A stretch of DNA of 57,693 nucleotides from Mycobacterium attenuatum. Its GTDB lineage: Bacteria; Actinomycetota; Actinomycetes; Mycobacteriales; Mycobacteriaceae. The notes beneath the pieces were generated by a model. It was given only the letters and a program-made list of their open reading frames with translations, searched no databases and was not told the origin of the DNA. The position numbers and the translations under genes are program-made. Position 1 is the stretch's first letter; the number at the start of each line of letters is the position of its first letter. This document shows positions 19,019-27,777 of the stretch, in pieces. The DNA lies in NCBI RefSeq assembly GCF_900566085.1, contig NZ_UPHT01000088.1, forward strand, positions 1 through 57,693, read 5' to 3'.

Positions 19019-19654
19019 TCAATCGATCAGCTGGCTGCGCACATCGTCGTCCAGCGACGAACGGACCAGCGCCGCCGCCAGGCGGGCGTTGGCGCCGGCG
19101 GCCAGCGCGGAAAGCGTTGCCGGATCGGTGGGCAGGCCCAGTTCCTTGGCCGCGGCGGTGGCACGGTCGTCGAAGTACGGCCGCGCCCAAGTCCACACAT
19201 CCTGCACCTCACGCAGGTAGATGTCGGCGCCGGTGTCGCCGATCCCTTTGAACTGCTTGATGATTCGCTTTGCCGTCGCCGGGTCGTGGTCGCTGCCGCG
19301 CGCGATTTCGCGTAGGTCGCCACCGAATTCGTCGCGCACCCGCTGGGCCATATCGGTAAGCCGGGTCGCCGAGCTCTCGTCATAGCGCACATAGTGGGCG
19401 CGGCCGAACGCGTCGATCATGGCCTGGCGCGGGGCTGCCAACACCGCCTTCGGGGTGCGCAGACCCGCCTTGAACAGTTCGCGCGCGGCGCGCATGGCGA
19501 TGCTGGCGTCGATCGGCTTGCTGGCCAGCATGCACAGCACAAATAGCTGAAACAACGGCATCGGCTTGTCGTCGATGCGAATCCCGGCCTCGGCGGCGTA
19601 GCTGGTGCCGGCGACCTCGAGGAGTCGTTTCGCCCGTCGCTGGGGCTTGTCCAT
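19019..19654 (-). CDS. Endonuclease III/HhH-GPD-like protein (Rv1870c-like)
   Basis: A 211-residue helical protein. The hairpin-helix-hairpin signature is FKGIGDTGADIYLREVQD, and the segment PMPLFQLFVLCMLASKPIDASIAMRA fits the HhH-GPD glycosylase core. The catalytic Lys and Asp of true endonuclease III and its C-terminal Fe-S cysteines are not evident: after the HhH, TWARPYFDDRAT has no four-Cys loop. It may therefore be a non-canonical or inactive DNA glycosylase relative. The frame is open to 19744, but ATG 19654 (MDKPQRRAKRLL) gives 211 residues as I recall for Rv1870c. It is followed by the DUF72 gene in the same direction. Confidence 0.7.
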   Translation of the reverse strand: MDKPQRRAKRLLEVAGTSYAAEAGIRIDDKPMPLFQLFVLCMLASKPIDASIAMRAARELFKAGLRTPKAVLAAPRQAMIDAFGRAHYVRYDESSATRLTDMAQRVRDEFGGDLREIARGSDHDPATAKRIIKQFKGIGDTGADIYLREVQDVWTWARPYFDDRATAAAKELGLPTDPATLSALAAGANARLAAALVRSSLDDDVRSQLID

Positions 19655-19695
19655 ACCGGCGGCGTACCCGCATTCGCCAGGCGCAAACCCGATGG

Positions 19696-20028
19696 TCATT
19701 TCGGCGGCAGGCGGTGCACCCAGGTCAGGCTGCGCATGAGCCAACCGCGAAGCTGCCGTTTGGTTTTCACCCCTTCCGCGGCGACGCGCAACCAGCCGCG
19801 GGTCTGCCGGCCGGCCATCACCATCGGGCTGACGTGGGCGCGAGCGAGCAGCTTGTCGGTGTCGTCGGGCGCCACCCGGACCAGCAGTCCGCCCTGACCA
19901 CTGACGGCCACGGTCAGATGCCCCTCAACCAGGAAGGCAAGCCCGCCGAACATCCGCTTCTCGTCGACGCCGGCCTGCGACGCCAGCAACTCGCGGATCC
20001 GTTCCGCGAGGTCGCTGTCGTAAGCCAT
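19696..20028 (-). CDS. TfoX N-terminal domain protein
   Basis: A 110-residue protein with the TfoX_N pattern: ERIRELLASQAGVDEKRMFGGLAFLVEGHLTVAVSG, then LLVRVAPDDTDKLL, and the conserved HVSPMVMAGRQTRGWLRV. In proteobacteria TfoX regulates competence, but single-domain actinobacterial members have no known role. The hydrophobic strand pair and the KRMFGG motif are intact. The stop of the upstream Ddn-like gene (20035) lies six bases before this start on the same strand, so they are likely co-transcribed. Confidence 0.85.
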   Translation of the reverse strand: MAYDSDLAERIRELLASQAGVDEKRMFGGLAFLVEGHLTVAVSGQGGLLVRVAPDDTDKLLARAHVSPMVMAGRQTRGWLRVAAEGVKTKRQLRGWLMRSLTWVHRLPPK

Positions 20029-20034
20029 CTGCGG

Positions 20035-20424
20035 TCAGTCCAGATCGATTCGGATGGTCAGCAAATCGGTCCCGATTGCGCGCACGGCCGCACCGTTGAC
20101 TCGGGGCAGGTCGCGCAGCCGTTGCCGTGGGTCGTCATCGGGCAGCAAATGCGCCGTCCCGGAACGCCACTGGCCGCCGATGCGCACGCGGACGGCCGGG
20201 TTGGCCTTGATGTTGTAGACGTAATCGGAATGTTCGCCGTGTTCGGACACCATCCAGAACTGGTTGCCGATAACCTTTCCGCCTACCGCGGTGCGGCGCG
20301 GTTGGCCTGATTTGCGGCCGATGGTTTCGAGCATGGTCAGCGGCAACTGCCGTCCCAAGGGATTGGCTACCAGCCGTTGAAAGCGGTGGACCACCTGGCG
20401 TTTGACGTCTCGCGATTGACCCAT
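20035..20424 (-). CDS. Deazaflavin (F420)-dependent nitroreductase-like protein (Ddn family)
   Basis: A 129-residue split-barrel protein. It contains PLTMLETIGRKSGQPRRTAVGG, FWMVSEHGEHSDYVYNIKANP and VRVRIGGQWRSGTAHLLPDD, which is the Ddn/FDOR-B pattern: GRKSG for cofactor phosphate contact, then the NIKANP segment. These proteins reduce quinones or nitro compounds with F420H2, or bind fatty acids. ATG 20424 was chosen because upstream residues are Arg-rich and unlike the family. The first 20 residues (VKRQVVHRFQRLVAN) form an amphipathic helix typical of membrane-associated Ddn members. The decayed lon remnant begins 75 bases upstream. Confidence 0.8.
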   Translation of the reverse strand: MGQSRDVKRQVVHRFQRLVANPLGRQLPLTMLETIGRKSGQPRRTAVGGKVIGNQFWMVSEHGEHSDYVYNIKANPAVRVRIGGQWRSGTAHLLPDDDPRQRLRDLPRVNGAAVRAIGTDLLTIRIDLD

Positions 20425-20498
20425 GAATGTGATTGTGCAGGATCGACGGCCGCGAAGACAGCTCGTCCGTGAGCGCGGCCCATGGCCGCGCCGCCGGG

Positions 20499-21320
20499 TC
20501 AGGCGGCGACGCCTTCCGTCACGGCCGCTGTTTGCAGGGCCTGGCTGACGATATCGGCGACGCCGGTCATCGGTTTGATCGTGAGCTTGGGAAGCACTTC
20601 CGCAGGGATGTCGTCGAGATCGGTTCATTGCGGGCCAGAATCAAAACCGTTGACAGGCCGCCGCGCTGGGCGACCAGCAGCTTCTGCTTGACCCCGCCGA
20701 CCGGCAATGCCCGCCCACTAAGCGTTACCTCGCCGGTCACGGCGACGTCGAAGCGGACCCGATGCCCCGTGGCCATGGAGACCAGGGCCGTCACCATCGT
20801 CACTCCGGCCGAGGGGCCGTCCTTGGGCGCCGCACCGGCTGGTACGTGAATGTGGATGCGCCGGTCCAGCGCCGCGGGGTCCACCCCCAGCGCCTGAGCG
20901 TGTGAGCGCATATAGGACAGCGCGATCTGCGCGGATTCCTTCATCACCTCGCCCAGGTGGCCGGTCAGTTGCAGCGACGCCTTGCCCGGACCGGTTACTC
21001 CGACGGCCCCGGCTTCGATGTAGAGCACGTCGCCGCCGAGGCCGGTCGCGACGCCGGGCACCGCCGTGCGTTCGGCCGACTTCGGCGAAAAGCGCGGGCG
21101 GCCCAGGTAGTCCCGGAGGTCGGGCGCATCGATGGTGACCGGACCGGCCGGCCCGTGGTTTTCGGCGAGCCTCGTCGCAACCTTTCGCAGCGCCTTGGCC
21201 AGCAGCCGCTCGAACTGCCGCACACCCCGGCTCGCCGGTGTAGTCGCCGGCGACCTTGCGGCGTCGGTCACGGTGACGTCGTCGGCCGTCAGCGCCGCTC
21301 GCTCCCGCTCACGTGATCGG
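20499..21320 (-). pseudogene. lon: Lon ATP-dependent protease remnant (proteolytic domain only, frameshifted)
   Basis: Minus-strand reading gives a clear Lon C-terminal region: VRQFERLLAKALRKVATRL, SLQLTGHLGEVMKESAQIAL, RRIHIHVPAGAAPKDGPSAG, GEVTLSGRALPVGGVKQKLL. The catalytic Ser (in PKDGPSAG) and Lys (in GGVKQK) remain. The whole AAA+ part, over 500 residues, is missing because lldD2 begins immediately beyond. A one-base loss near 20620 shifts the frame after RNEP; restoring it reads DLDDIPAEVLPKL to a stop at 20499. Near 21229-21260 another shifted patch replaces the expected KVAGDYT residues with Arg/Ser/Pro/Thr residues, and a few residues are absent after GVATGL. This is a decayed gene. 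M. smegmatis keeps Lon; M. tuberculosis lacks it (known). Confidence 0.85.
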
Positions 21321-21336
21321 CGCGCCGGGCCGCACG

Positions 21337-22578
21337 TCAGGGACTCGGACGCGGCACCACATGCTGCAGCTGCGTCACATGCTTCGGTGACAACTCCGCC
21401 AAGCAGGTCACCCCCAGCAGCCGCATGGTCCGGATCACACCACTGCCCAGGATCTCGATGGCACGCGCGACGCCCGCCTCGCCACCGGCCATCAACCCGT
21501 AGAGATAAGCCCGGCCGACCAAGGTGCACCGCGCCCCCAGCGCGATCGCCGCGACGATATCGGCACCCGACATGATGCCGGTATCCATCAGGATCTCGGT
21601 GTGCTTGCCGAGTTCACGGGCAACCGAGGGCAACAGGTGAAACGGCACCGGTGCCCGATCCAGTTGCCGGCCACCGTGATTGGACAAGACGATGCCGTCG
21701 GCACCGCATTCCACCACGGCACGCGCGTCGTCGAGCGTCTGAATCCCTTTGACGACGAGCTGGCCCGGCCATTGCGCTTTGATCCACGCCAGATCCTCGA
21801 ACGTCACGCTCGGGTCGAACATGGTGTTCAGGTACTCGCCGACGGTGCCCGACCAGCGATCCAGCGAGGCGAACGCCAGCGGTTCGGTGGTCAACAGGTC
21901 GAACCACCAGCGCGGGTGCCCCAGCGCGTCGAGGACGGTGCGCAGCGTGAGTGCCGGTGGAATCGTCATGCCGTTGCGGACATCGCGCAGCCGGGCACCG
22001 GCCACCGGAACGTCGACAGTGACCAGCATGGTGTCGAACCCCGCGGCGGCCGCACGCTTGACCAGCGCCATCGACCGATCCCGGTCGCGCCACATGTACA
22101 GCTGAAACCATTTGCGGCCCTGGGGAACCGCGGTCACCAGATCCTCTATGGCGCAGGTGGCCAACGTGGACATCGCGAACGGAATCCCCGCTGCGGCGGC
22201 CGCCCGCGCGCCGGCGATCTCGCCCTCGGTCTGCATCAACCGGGTGAACCCGGTCGGCGCGATCCCGAACGGCAGCGTCACCGGCGCTCCGAGCACGTCC
22301 CAACCAGGGCATACCGTGGTGACGTCGCGCAGGATGGTGGGGTGAAACTCGATGTCGCGGAACGCCTGTCGCGCTCGCCGGATTGACAGCTCATCTTCGG
22401 CGGCGCCGTCGGTGTAGTCGAATGCCGCCCTGGGGGTGCGTCGCCTGGCGATACGGCGCAGATCCTCGATGGTCAGCGCGGCGTTCAGGCGGCGCTTGGT
22501 GCCGCCGAACCGAGGCCTTCTCAACTGGATCAGCGGGGCCAGGTCGCCAACCCTGGGCACCCGTCTCCGGACCGCCAT
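21337..22578 (-). CDS. lldD2: L-lactate dehydrogenase (FMN, quinone-linked) LldD2
   Basis: A 413-residue member of the FMN-dependent alpha-hydroxy acid dehydrogenase family, which oxidises L-lactate to pyruvate for growth on lactate. Motifs: [13 protein letters not shown] near residue 50, [26 protein letters not shown], the active-site HGG motif [12 protein letters not shown] with the catalytic His, and the phosphate-binding [18 protein letters not shown]. Length and order match Rv1872c. The C-terminus ([15 protein letters not shown]) is immediately followed by the lon remnant, and the start lies about 58 bases from the divergent DUF1810 gene. This is one of the firmest calls in the window. 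Confidence 0.93.
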   Translation of the reverse strand: MAVRRRVPRVGDLAPLIQLRRPRFGGTKRRLNAALTIEDLRRIARRRTPRAAFDYTDGAAEDELSIRRARQAFRDIEFHPTILRDVTTVCPGWDVLGAPVTLPFGIAPTGFTRLMQTEGEIAGARAAAAAGIPFAMSTLATCAIEDLVTAVPQGRKWFQLYMWRDRDRSMALVKRAAAAGFDTMLVTVDVPVAGARLRDVRNGMTIPPALTLRTVLDALGHPRWWFDLLTTEPLAFASLDRWSGTVGEYLNTMFDPSVTFEDLAWIKAQWPGQLVVKGIQTLDDARAVVECGADGIVLSNHGGRQLDRAPVPFHLLPSVARELGKHTEILMDTGIMSGADIVAAIALGARCTLVGRAYLYGLMAGGEAGVARAIEILGSGVIRTMRLLGVTCLAELSPKHVTQLQHVVPRPSP

Positions 22579-22635
22579 TACCCGCAGGAACCGATGTTGA
22601 GCCGCGCCATCACACCAGTGTGCAACCGTGGTGGT

Positions 22636-23070
22636 ATGACAACATCAGGCGACCCCTTCGACCTGAAACGGTTCGTCGACGCGCAGGACCCGATCTACCA
22701 CAGCGTCGTTGTGGAACTGCGGTCAGGACGAAAGCGAACTCACTGGATGTGGTTCGTCTTCCCGCAGTTGTGCGGCCTGGGCCACAGCCCCGCGGCGGAC
22801 TACTACGGCATCTCCTCGGCAGCGGAGGCACGCGCATATCTGGACCATGATGTGCTCGGACCGCGCCTGCGTGAGTGTACCCGGCTGGTCATTCAGGTGC
22901 AGGGCCGTTCCATCGACGAGATCTTCGGTTGGCCCGACAATCTCAAGCTGCGCTCGTCGATGACGTTGTTCGCCCGCGCCGCCGCCGACAACGAGGATTT
23001 CGTCGCCCTGATCGCCCGGTATTACGGCGGGAAGCAGGATCCGGCGACGCTGGCACGCCTGGACGGCTGA
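22636..23070 (+). CDS. DUF1810 family protein (Rv1873-like)
   Basis: A 144-residue protein with the DUF1810 pattern: [59 protein letters not shown] and [16 protein letters not shown]. The family is all-helical with no established activity. ATG 22636 gives the usual N-terminus; the frame is open upstream to 22594. It is divergent from lldD2 and convergent with ahpD. The stop is followed directly by an inverted repeat at 23071-23093. Confidence 0.88.
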   Translation: MTTSGDPFDLKRFVDAQDPIYHSVVVELRSGRKRTHWMWFVFPQLCGLGHSPAADYYGISSAAEARAYLDHDVLGPRLRECTRLVIQVQGRSIDEIFGWPDNLKLRSSMTLFARAAADNEDFVALIARYYGGKQDPATLARLDG

Positions 23071-23093
23071 CCCGCGAACGCGGTGAACGCGGG
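23071..23093. terminator. Possible bidirectional terminator between the DUF1810 gene and ahpD
   Basis: CCCGCG (23071-23076) and CGCGGG (23088-23093) form a six-base GC stem with an 11-base loop, starting right after the DUF1810 stop and just before the ahpD stop. There is no U-tract, as is common in mycobacteria. The short stem makes this tentative. Confidence 0.35.
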
Positions 23094-23107
23094 CCAACCG
23101 GTGACGA

Positions 23108-23644
23108 TCAGCCGACAGCAGCCAATGTCTGGGCCGCCGTAACCGCTTGGGCCACACCGGCAACGATCGCCGCGGCCTTCAACGCCTCCAGCACCGTCTC
23201 GCGGCCCACACCCGCCTCACGCAGCGTTTGTTCGTGCGCGACCACACAGTGCGAGCAACCGTTGATCGACGAGACCGCAAAGCACCACAGCTCGAAATCG
23301 GCTTTGGCCACGCCCGGATTGCCGATGACGTTCATCCGCAATCCGGGACGCAGGTCGTCGTAGCGTCCGTCGAGAAAGCCGCGGCCACGATAGAACACGT
23401 TGTTCATGGCCATGACTGACGCCGCTGCCAGCGCCGCCTGGTATGCCGGCTCGGACAGCTTGTCTGCCGCTTCGGCCCCAATTCCGGCCAGCACCTGGGG
23501 GTTACGTGTCGCCGCAGCGCTGGCCAGCAGGGTTCCCCACAGCTGTTCCTGGGTCAGCACGGTGCTGCGCGTGATCGAGCCCAGGTTCAGCTTGAGGTCT
23601 TTGGCGAACTCGGGCAACGCGGCCTTCAGATTCTCGACGCTCAT
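23108..23644 (-). CDS. ahpD: Alkyl hydroperoxide reductase AhpD
   Basis: A 178-residue protein that passes electrons (via lipoamide and dihydrolipoamide acyltransferase in M. tuberculosis) to AhpC. The thioredoxin-like active site CSHC sits in [18 protein letters not shown], with the conserved upstream Glu (FELWC) and the following His. ATG 23644 ([17 protein letters not shown]) is the family start. It lies 13 bases after the ahpC stop, so ahpC-ahpD form one transcript. OxyR is divergent beyond ahpC and is the expected regulator. Confidence 0.95.
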   Translation of the reverse strand: MSVENLKAALPEFAKDLKLNLGSITRSTVLTQEQLWGTLLASAAATRNPQVLAGIGAEAADKLSEPAYQAALAAASVMAMNNVFYRGRGFLDGRYDDLRPGLRMNVIGNPGVAKADFELWCFAVSSINGCSHCVVAHEQTLREAGVGRETVLEALKAAAIVAGVAQAVTAAQTLAAVG

Positions 23645-23657
23645 CGGTTCTTCTCCG

Positions 23658-24245
23658 TCACGCCGACGCTTTGAGCAGCTCGCCGGCATCGATTGTCGGG
23701 TCGCCCTTGCGCCAGTTGCAGGCACACAGCTCGTCGGATTGCAGGGCATCGAGCACCCGCAGCACCTCGTCGACGTTGCGCCCGACGGATCCCGCTGTGG
23801 CCGAAACGAATTGGATTTCGTTGTTCGGGTCGACGATGAAGGTCACCCGGTCGGCCACGCCGTCCTCGTTGAGCACGCCGGTGGCCAGGCACAGCTCACG
23901 CTTGATGTCAGAAAGCATCGGGAAGGGCAACTTCTTCAGGTCCTCGTGCTGGGCACGCCACTGGAAGTGGACGAACTCGGAGTCGATCGATACCCCGAGT
24001 ATCTGTGTGTCGCGGTCCTCGAACTCGTCGTTGAGGTTGCCGAACGCGGCGATCTCGGTCGGGCACACGAAGGTGAAGTCCTTGGGCCAGAAAAACACCA
24101 CGCGCCACTTGCCGGGGTGGTCCTCGTTGGTGACGGTGGTGAAATAGTCACCTGGCTGCTTGGCGTCGACCTTCGACAGATCGCCGCCGATCAGCGCAGT
24201 GAGCTGGTAGGCGGGGAACTGGTCGCCGATTGTCAGCAGGGACAT
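23658..24245 (-). CDS. ahpC: Alkyl hydroperoxide reductase AhpC (2-Cys peroxiredoxin)
   Basis: A 195-residue peroxiredoxin that reduces organic peroxides and peroxynitrite. The peroxidatic Cys is in [12 protein letters not shown] (about residue 60) and the resolving cysteines are in DELCACNW near 175. [20 protein letters not shown] is almost identical to the M. tuberculosis start. ATG 24245 is preceded by AAGGAG with a five-base spacer. It is divergent from oxyR across a 103-base region carrying dyad sequences and co-transcribed with ahpD. Confidence 0.97.
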   Translation of the reverse strand: MSLLTIGDQFPAYQLTALIGGDLSKVDAKQPGDYFTTVTNEDHPGKWRVVFFWPKDFTFVCPTEIAAFGNLNDEFEDRDTQILGVSIDSEFVHFQWRAQHEDLKKLPFPMLSDIKRELCLATGVLNEDGVADRVTFIVDPNNEIQFVSATAGSVGRNVDEVLRVLDALQSDELCACNWRKGDPTIDAGELLKASA

Positions 24246-24367
24246 ATCCACTCCTTAATCTGGATTGAGTCAAGATTATCTGTACGCGACCATGATGCCG
24301 CGAATTCAGTGTGAAGTAAAGGTGATATATCACACTATACTCATTGGCATGGCCGATAAGACTTATC
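24246..24367. promoter_or_regulatory. ahpC-oxyR divergent control region with two dyads (putative OxyR sites)
   Basis: GTGATATATCAC at 24322-24333 is a perfect 12-base palindrome; M. tuberculosis ahpC promoter DNA contains a similar GATATATCAC element, from memory. GATAAG-A-CTTATC at 24355-24367 is a second perfect dyad that overlaps the first codons of oxyR, where mycobacterial OxyR autoregulatory sites have been described. Position and symmetry support OxyR binding; occupancy is inferred. Confidence 0.6.
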
Positions 24368-25305
24368 AGCCGACCCTCGCCGGGCTGCGGGCCTTCGTCG
24401 CCGTCGCGAACAAGCAGCATTTCAGCAGTGCCGCAACCACTTTAGGGGTAAGCCAGTCGACGTTATCGCAGGCGTTGGCCGCACTGGAGGCCGGCCTGGG
24501 AACCCACCTCGTCGAGCGTTCGACGCGACGGGTCCTCTTGACGGCCGAAGGCATGCACCTGCTACCGCTCGCGCAGGTTGTCGTCGAGGCCGCGGACGCG
24601 TTCAGCACCGCCGCCGGGGGAGTGGCCGATCCGCTGCACGGCAGCATCCGGTTGGGCATGATTCCGACGGTCGCACCCTACGTACTGCCGACAGTACTGG
24701 CTGGACTCACCCGTCAACTTCCCACCCTGACCGCGCATGTGGTCGAAGACCAGACTCAGCGCCTGCTGGCCGCCTTGCGTGATGGCGCACTGGATGCGGC
24801 GATGATCGCAGTGCCCGCCGACTCCGACGGTGTCACACAAATCCCGATGTATGAGGAGGATTTCGTTTTGGCGCTGCCTCCGGGGCATCGGCTCGCCGGC
24901 AAGCGACAGGTGCCTGCCACGGCGTTGGCGCAATTGCCGCTGCTGTTGCTGGACGAAGGTCATTGCCTGCGCGACCAGGCCCTGGATGTCTGCCGCCGAG
25001 CCGGAGTCAGTGTCGAACTGGCCGACACCCGGGCAGCGTCGCTGGCCACCGCGGTCCAATGCGTAGCGGGTGGATTGGGCGTCACGCTGATCCCGCAGAG
25101 CGCGGTGGCCGTCGAGGCCGCGCGCAGCCGTGCCGGACTCGCCCACTTCGGCGCGCCCCGCCCGGGTCGAAGGATAGGACTGGTATACCGCTCGTCCACC
25201 GGTCGCGATGAGTCGTATCGACGACTTGCCCGGATCATCGGGGAACTGGTGGTCGCGGAACAGCCGGTGCGCCTGGTCACCGACGGCGCGGACGGTCAGC
25301 TCTGA
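24349..25305 (+). CDS. oxyR: OxyR peroxide-sensing LysR regulator, intact
   Basis: A complete 318-residue LysR protein with N-terminal winged HTH ([20 protein letters not shown] to [20 protein letters not shown]). The redox centre is [16 protein letters not shown]: both cysteines, equivalent to E. coli Cys199 and Cys208, are present with the family spacing. The C-terminal half ([20 protein letters not shown]) is typical. ATG 24349 gives [10 protein letters not shown]; the frame is open upstream, but residues there are non-family. In the M. tuberculosis complex this gene is a multiply mutated pseudogene (known); here no stop or frameshift is visible. It should activate divergent ahpC-ahpD in response to peroxide. 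Confidence 0.95.
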   Translation: MADKTYQPTLAGLRAFVAVANKQHFSSAATTLGVSQSTLSQALAALEAGLGTHLVERSTRRVLLTAEGMHLLPLAQVVVEAADAFSTAAGGVADPLHGSIRLGMIPTVAPYVLPTVLAGLTRQLPTLTAHVVEDQTQRLLAALRDGALDAAMIAVPADSDGVTQIPMYEEDFVLALPPGHRLAGKRQVPATALAQLPLLLLDEGHCLRDQALDVCRRAGVSVELADTRAASLATAVQCVAGGLGVTLIPQSAVAVEAARSRAGLAHFGAPRPGRRIGLVYRSSTGRDESYRRLARIIGELVVAEQPVRLVTDGADGQL

Positions 25306-25334
25306 GCCGTTGGCGGCGAAGGTAAGTTTCCCCT

Positions 25335-26036
25335 ATGGAGAAGGTCATCGCCGTCCTGCTGCGCGACGAGCCGGACGACGACTGGTGTTCCCGTCAACTG
25401 GGTCCGGTCGCCGACGCACTGCTGGAACTGGGCCTTCCGGGGCTCGCGGTCAATGTCCGAGACGGCGCGGTGCGCAACTCCCTGATGACCCTGACCACCC
25501 TGTCGCAGCCGGTGGCCTCGGTGGTGAGCATATGGACCCAGCAATGCTATGGCGACCAGATGGCGTCCGCCCTGCAACTGCTCGAGCGCGAATGTGCGCA
25601 ACTGGGCGCATACCTGGTCACCGAGTCGGTTCCGATGGTTCCGCCGGAAACCGAACCAGGTTGTCGCACAACGGGTTTAGCAAACCTCGCATTGCTGCGA
25701 CGGCCGACCGGGCTGGACGAGGAGACCTGGCTGACCCGCTGGCAACGCGACCACACATCGGTGGCCATCGAAACGCAGGCCACCTTCGGCTACACCCAGA
25801 ACTGGGTGGTGCGCACTCTTACTTCACCGGCACCACCGATCTCCGGGATCGTCGAGGAGCTGTTTCCGGCCGAGGCCATCTCGGATCTGCAGGCCTTCTT
25901 CGGCGCCGCCGACGACGCCGACCTGCAGCACCGGATAAGCCGGATGGTCGCCAGCACCACCGCATTCGGCGCCAACCACAACATCGACACCGTGCCCACC
26001 AGCCGCTACGTGTTCACCACACCGTTCACCAAGTGA
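25335..26036 (+). CDS. EthD-domain-like conserved protein (Rv1874-like)
   Basis: A 233-residue protein of unknown function. Two ferredoxin-like halves are suggested: KVIAVLLRDEPDDDWCSRQLG to ASVVSIWTQQCYG, then LALLRRPTGLDEETWLTRWQ with FGYTQNWVVRTLTSPAPP. The WLTRWQRDHTSVAIETQATFG segment resembles the EthD/Dabb alpha-beta barrel pattern. It follows oxyR by 29 bases and precedes an F420-type protein by nine, suggesting an operon. Position matches Rv1874. Confidence 0.7.
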   Translation: MEKVIAVLLRDEPDDDWCSRQLGPVADALLELGLPGLAVNVRDGAVRNSLMTLTTLSQPVASVVSIWTQQCYGDQMASALQLLERECAQLGAYLVTESVPMVPPETEPGCRTTGLANLALLRRPTGLDEETWLTRWQRDHTSVAIETQATFGYTQNWVVRTLTSPAPPISGIVEELFPAEAISDLQAFFGAADDADLQHRISRMVASTTAFGANHNIDTVPTSRYVFTTPFTK

Positions 26037-26045
26037 GGACGACTC

Positions 26046-26489
26046 ATGACGACACTCAACGATGCCGTGTCCCTGGCCGCCGCCGAAAAAGGGCTGGCGG
26101 TGGTCTCCACCGTACGAGCAGACGGCACCGTGCAGGCCTCGCTGGTCAACGTCGGTCTGCTGACGCATCCCGCCGGCGGCCAAACCGTCCTGGGCTTCAC
26201 GACGTACGGCAAGGTCAAGCTCACCAACCTGCGAGCGCGGCCACAACTGGCCATCACTTTCCGCAACGGCTGGCTGTGGGCGACCGTGGAGGGCCGCGCG
26301 GAACTCGTCGGCCCCGACGACTCGCAGTCATGGTTGCGCGACGGGGAGCAGCTGCGGCTGCTGCTACGCGACGTCTTCATCGCGGCGGGCGGCACCCACG
26401 ACGACTGGGACGAGTACGACCGGGTTATGGCCGCGGAGCGGCGTGCCGTGGTGCTGATCGAGCCGACCCGCGTGTACGGCAACGGTTAG
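26046..26489 (+). CDS. F420-type pyridoxamine 5'-phosphate oxidase family protein (Rv1875-like)
   Basis: A 147-residue split-barrel protein. Signature stretches are GLAVVSTVRADGTVQASLVNVG near the start, VLGFTTYGKVKLTNLRARPQLAI in the middle, and WATVEGRAELVGPD. The KVKLTNLRARP segment is typical of F420-binding FDOR-B members. The start ATG 26046 follows GAGGAC with a good spacer. It lies between the EthD-like gene and an enoyl-CoA hydratase-like gene, all on the plus strand and tightly spaced. The reaction is unknown. Confidence 0.85.
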   Translation: MTTLNDAVSLAAAEKGLAVVSTVRADGTVQASLVNVGLLTHPAGGQTVLGFTTYGKVKLTNLRARPQLAITFRNGWLWATVEGRAELVGPDDSQSWLRDGEQLRLLLRDVFIAAGGTHDDWDEYDRVMAAERRAVVLIEPTRVYGNG

Positions 26490-26499
26490 GCTCAGCGCC

Positions 26500-27255
26500 G
26501 TGACGCTGCTGATCGATGACGAGCACCGGGTACGCACGCTCACCCTCAACCGGCCGGAGGCCCTCAACGCCTTCAACGAAGCCCTGTACGACGCCACCAC
26601 GCAGGCACTGTTGGACGCCGCCGAAGACCCAGCGGTTTCCGTGGTCTTGCTGACCGGCTCGGGTCGCGGCTTCAGCGCCGGCACCGATCTCGCCGAGATG
26701 CAGGCACGCATCACCGACCCCCGCTTCGAAGAGGGACGATACGGCTTCCGGGGACTCGTCGAGGTGCTCGGCAGTTTCCCCAAGCCGCTGATCTGCGCGG
26801 TCAACGGCGTCGGCGTCGGAATAGGCACCACAATTCTGGGCTACGCAGACCTGGCGTTCATGTCCGCGACAGCGCGCCTGAAATGTCCGTTCACCAGCCT
26901 TGGTGTGGCTCCCGAAGCGGCATCGTCATACCTGCTGCCGCAGCTGGTTGGCCGGCAGAACGCGGCCTGGCTGCTGATGTCTTCGGAATGGATCGATGCC
27001 CAGGAAGCCTTGCGGATGGGGCTGGTCTGGCGCGTCTGCGAGCCGGCGGCGCTGCTTCCCGAGGCCCGCCGGCATGCCGAAATCCTTGCCGCACAGCCAC
27101 TCTCGAGCCTGATAGCGGTCAAGCACACCATTGTCGAACCGACTCGTCCCGAGATAGCCGCCGCCAGCGCCCGGGAGAACGCCCACTTCGCCGAGTTGAT
27201 GGGCGCGCAGGCCAACGCCGCAGCATTGGCCGATTTCAGCAAGCGCCGCAGCTAA
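26500..27255 (+). CDS. Enoyl-CoA hydratase/isomerase (crotonase) family protein
   Basis: A 251-residue crotonase-fold protein. VRTLTLNRPEALNAFNEAL starts the fold. The first oxyanion-hole segment is GRGFSAGTDLAEMQ, the second ICAVNGVGVGIGTTILGYADL. At the place of the catalytic Glu pair the sequence reads FTSLGVAPEAASSYLLPQLVG, with Glu in the second position, so hydratase or isomerase activity is possible. The start is GTG 26500, ten bases after the previous stop. I do not recall a crotonase between Rv1875 and bfrA, so it is an insertion relative to M. tuberculosis. Confidence 0.85.
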   Translation: MTLLIDDEHRVRTLTLNRPEALNAFNEALYDATTQALLDAAEDPAVSVVLLTGSGRGFSAGTDLAEMQARITDPRFEEGRYGFRGLVEVLGSFPKPLICAVNGVGVGIGTTILGYADLAFMSATARLKCPFTSLGVAPEAASSYLLPQLVGRQNAAWLLMSSEWIDAQEALRMGLVWRVCEPAALLPEARRHAEILAAQPLSSLIAVKHTIVEPTRPEIAAASARENAHFAELMGAQANAAALADFSKRRS

Positions 27256-27280
27256 AAGGTCAGAAAAGCGGGCCCGGACC

Positions 27281-27457
27281 TCAGACCGCAGCCGGTTGGA
27301 CAGCCGAGGCGATGATCGCCCGCAAGGTGCGACGGCAACGGCCGCAATCGCTACCCGCGCCGCACGCCGCGGCAACTTCTTTGGACGTCGACGCGCCACG
27401 CGCGACGGCATCACAGACGGTTTGGTTGGTGGCGCCCACACACAGACACACGTACAT
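27281..27457 (-). CDS. bfd: Bacterioferritin-associated ferredoxin Bfd
   Basis: A 58-residue [2Fe-2S] protein. MYVCLCVGATNQTVCDAVAR carries the first CxC pair, and CGAGSDCGRCRRTLR carries the second pair of cluster ligands (CxxC). Bfd reduces the haem of bacterioferritin so that stored iron is released. ATG 27457 is preceded by GGGAG. It is divergent from bfrA across tandem IdeR-like boxes, which fits joint iron control of the partner proteins. Confidence 0.9.
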   Translation of the reverse strand: MYVCLCVGATNQTVCDAVARGASTSKEVAAACGAGSDCGRCRRTLRAIIASAVQPAAV

Positions 27458-27540
27458 CAGCAAACTCCCAGCGGGTGCTTGCTCATGACATCCTCCGCGA
27501 TCGGAGTGGCGGGGGAGCCACCGAACGAACGGTCTGCATA

Positions 27541-27583
27541 TTAGTAGAGTCTAACCTAAGTAGGTTAGTGCAGTCTAACCTAA
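27541..27583. promoter_or_regulatory. Two tandem IdeR (iron box)-like sites between bfd and bfrA
   Basis: TTAGTAGAGTCTAACCTAA (27541-27559) and TTAGTGCAGTCTAACCTAA (27565-27583) are 19-base near copies set 24 bases apart. Their right halves exactly match the IdeR consensus half-site (CTAACCTAA); the left halves are weaker, TTAG only. A further TAGGTTAG at 27561-27568 bridges them. M. tuberculosis bfrA is known to have tandem IdeR boxes and to be induced by iron. Confidence 0.8.
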
Positions 27584-27777
27584 GACCGATGGGGCTGAGA
27601 CCGGGGCGAGCCTGCAGGACGCGCCGACGGCGCGACAAAGACTGCGCCGCTACCCACTTGCTGCACTAGATTGAAACGCGGCACCCGAAGGTGCTGCTAG
27701 AACCCGCCATGATGGAGCTCCAGCCCAGCCCATCTGCTGCGGTAGAAAACGACCGCCTTCACACCGTAGGAGTCATC

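Noticed and set aside
20567..21529. An intact protein spanning the lon remnant with its upstream overlap of lldD2
   Set aside because: The N-terminal third is a shadow of lldD2 in another frame; only the Lon-like part is meaningful and it is broken.
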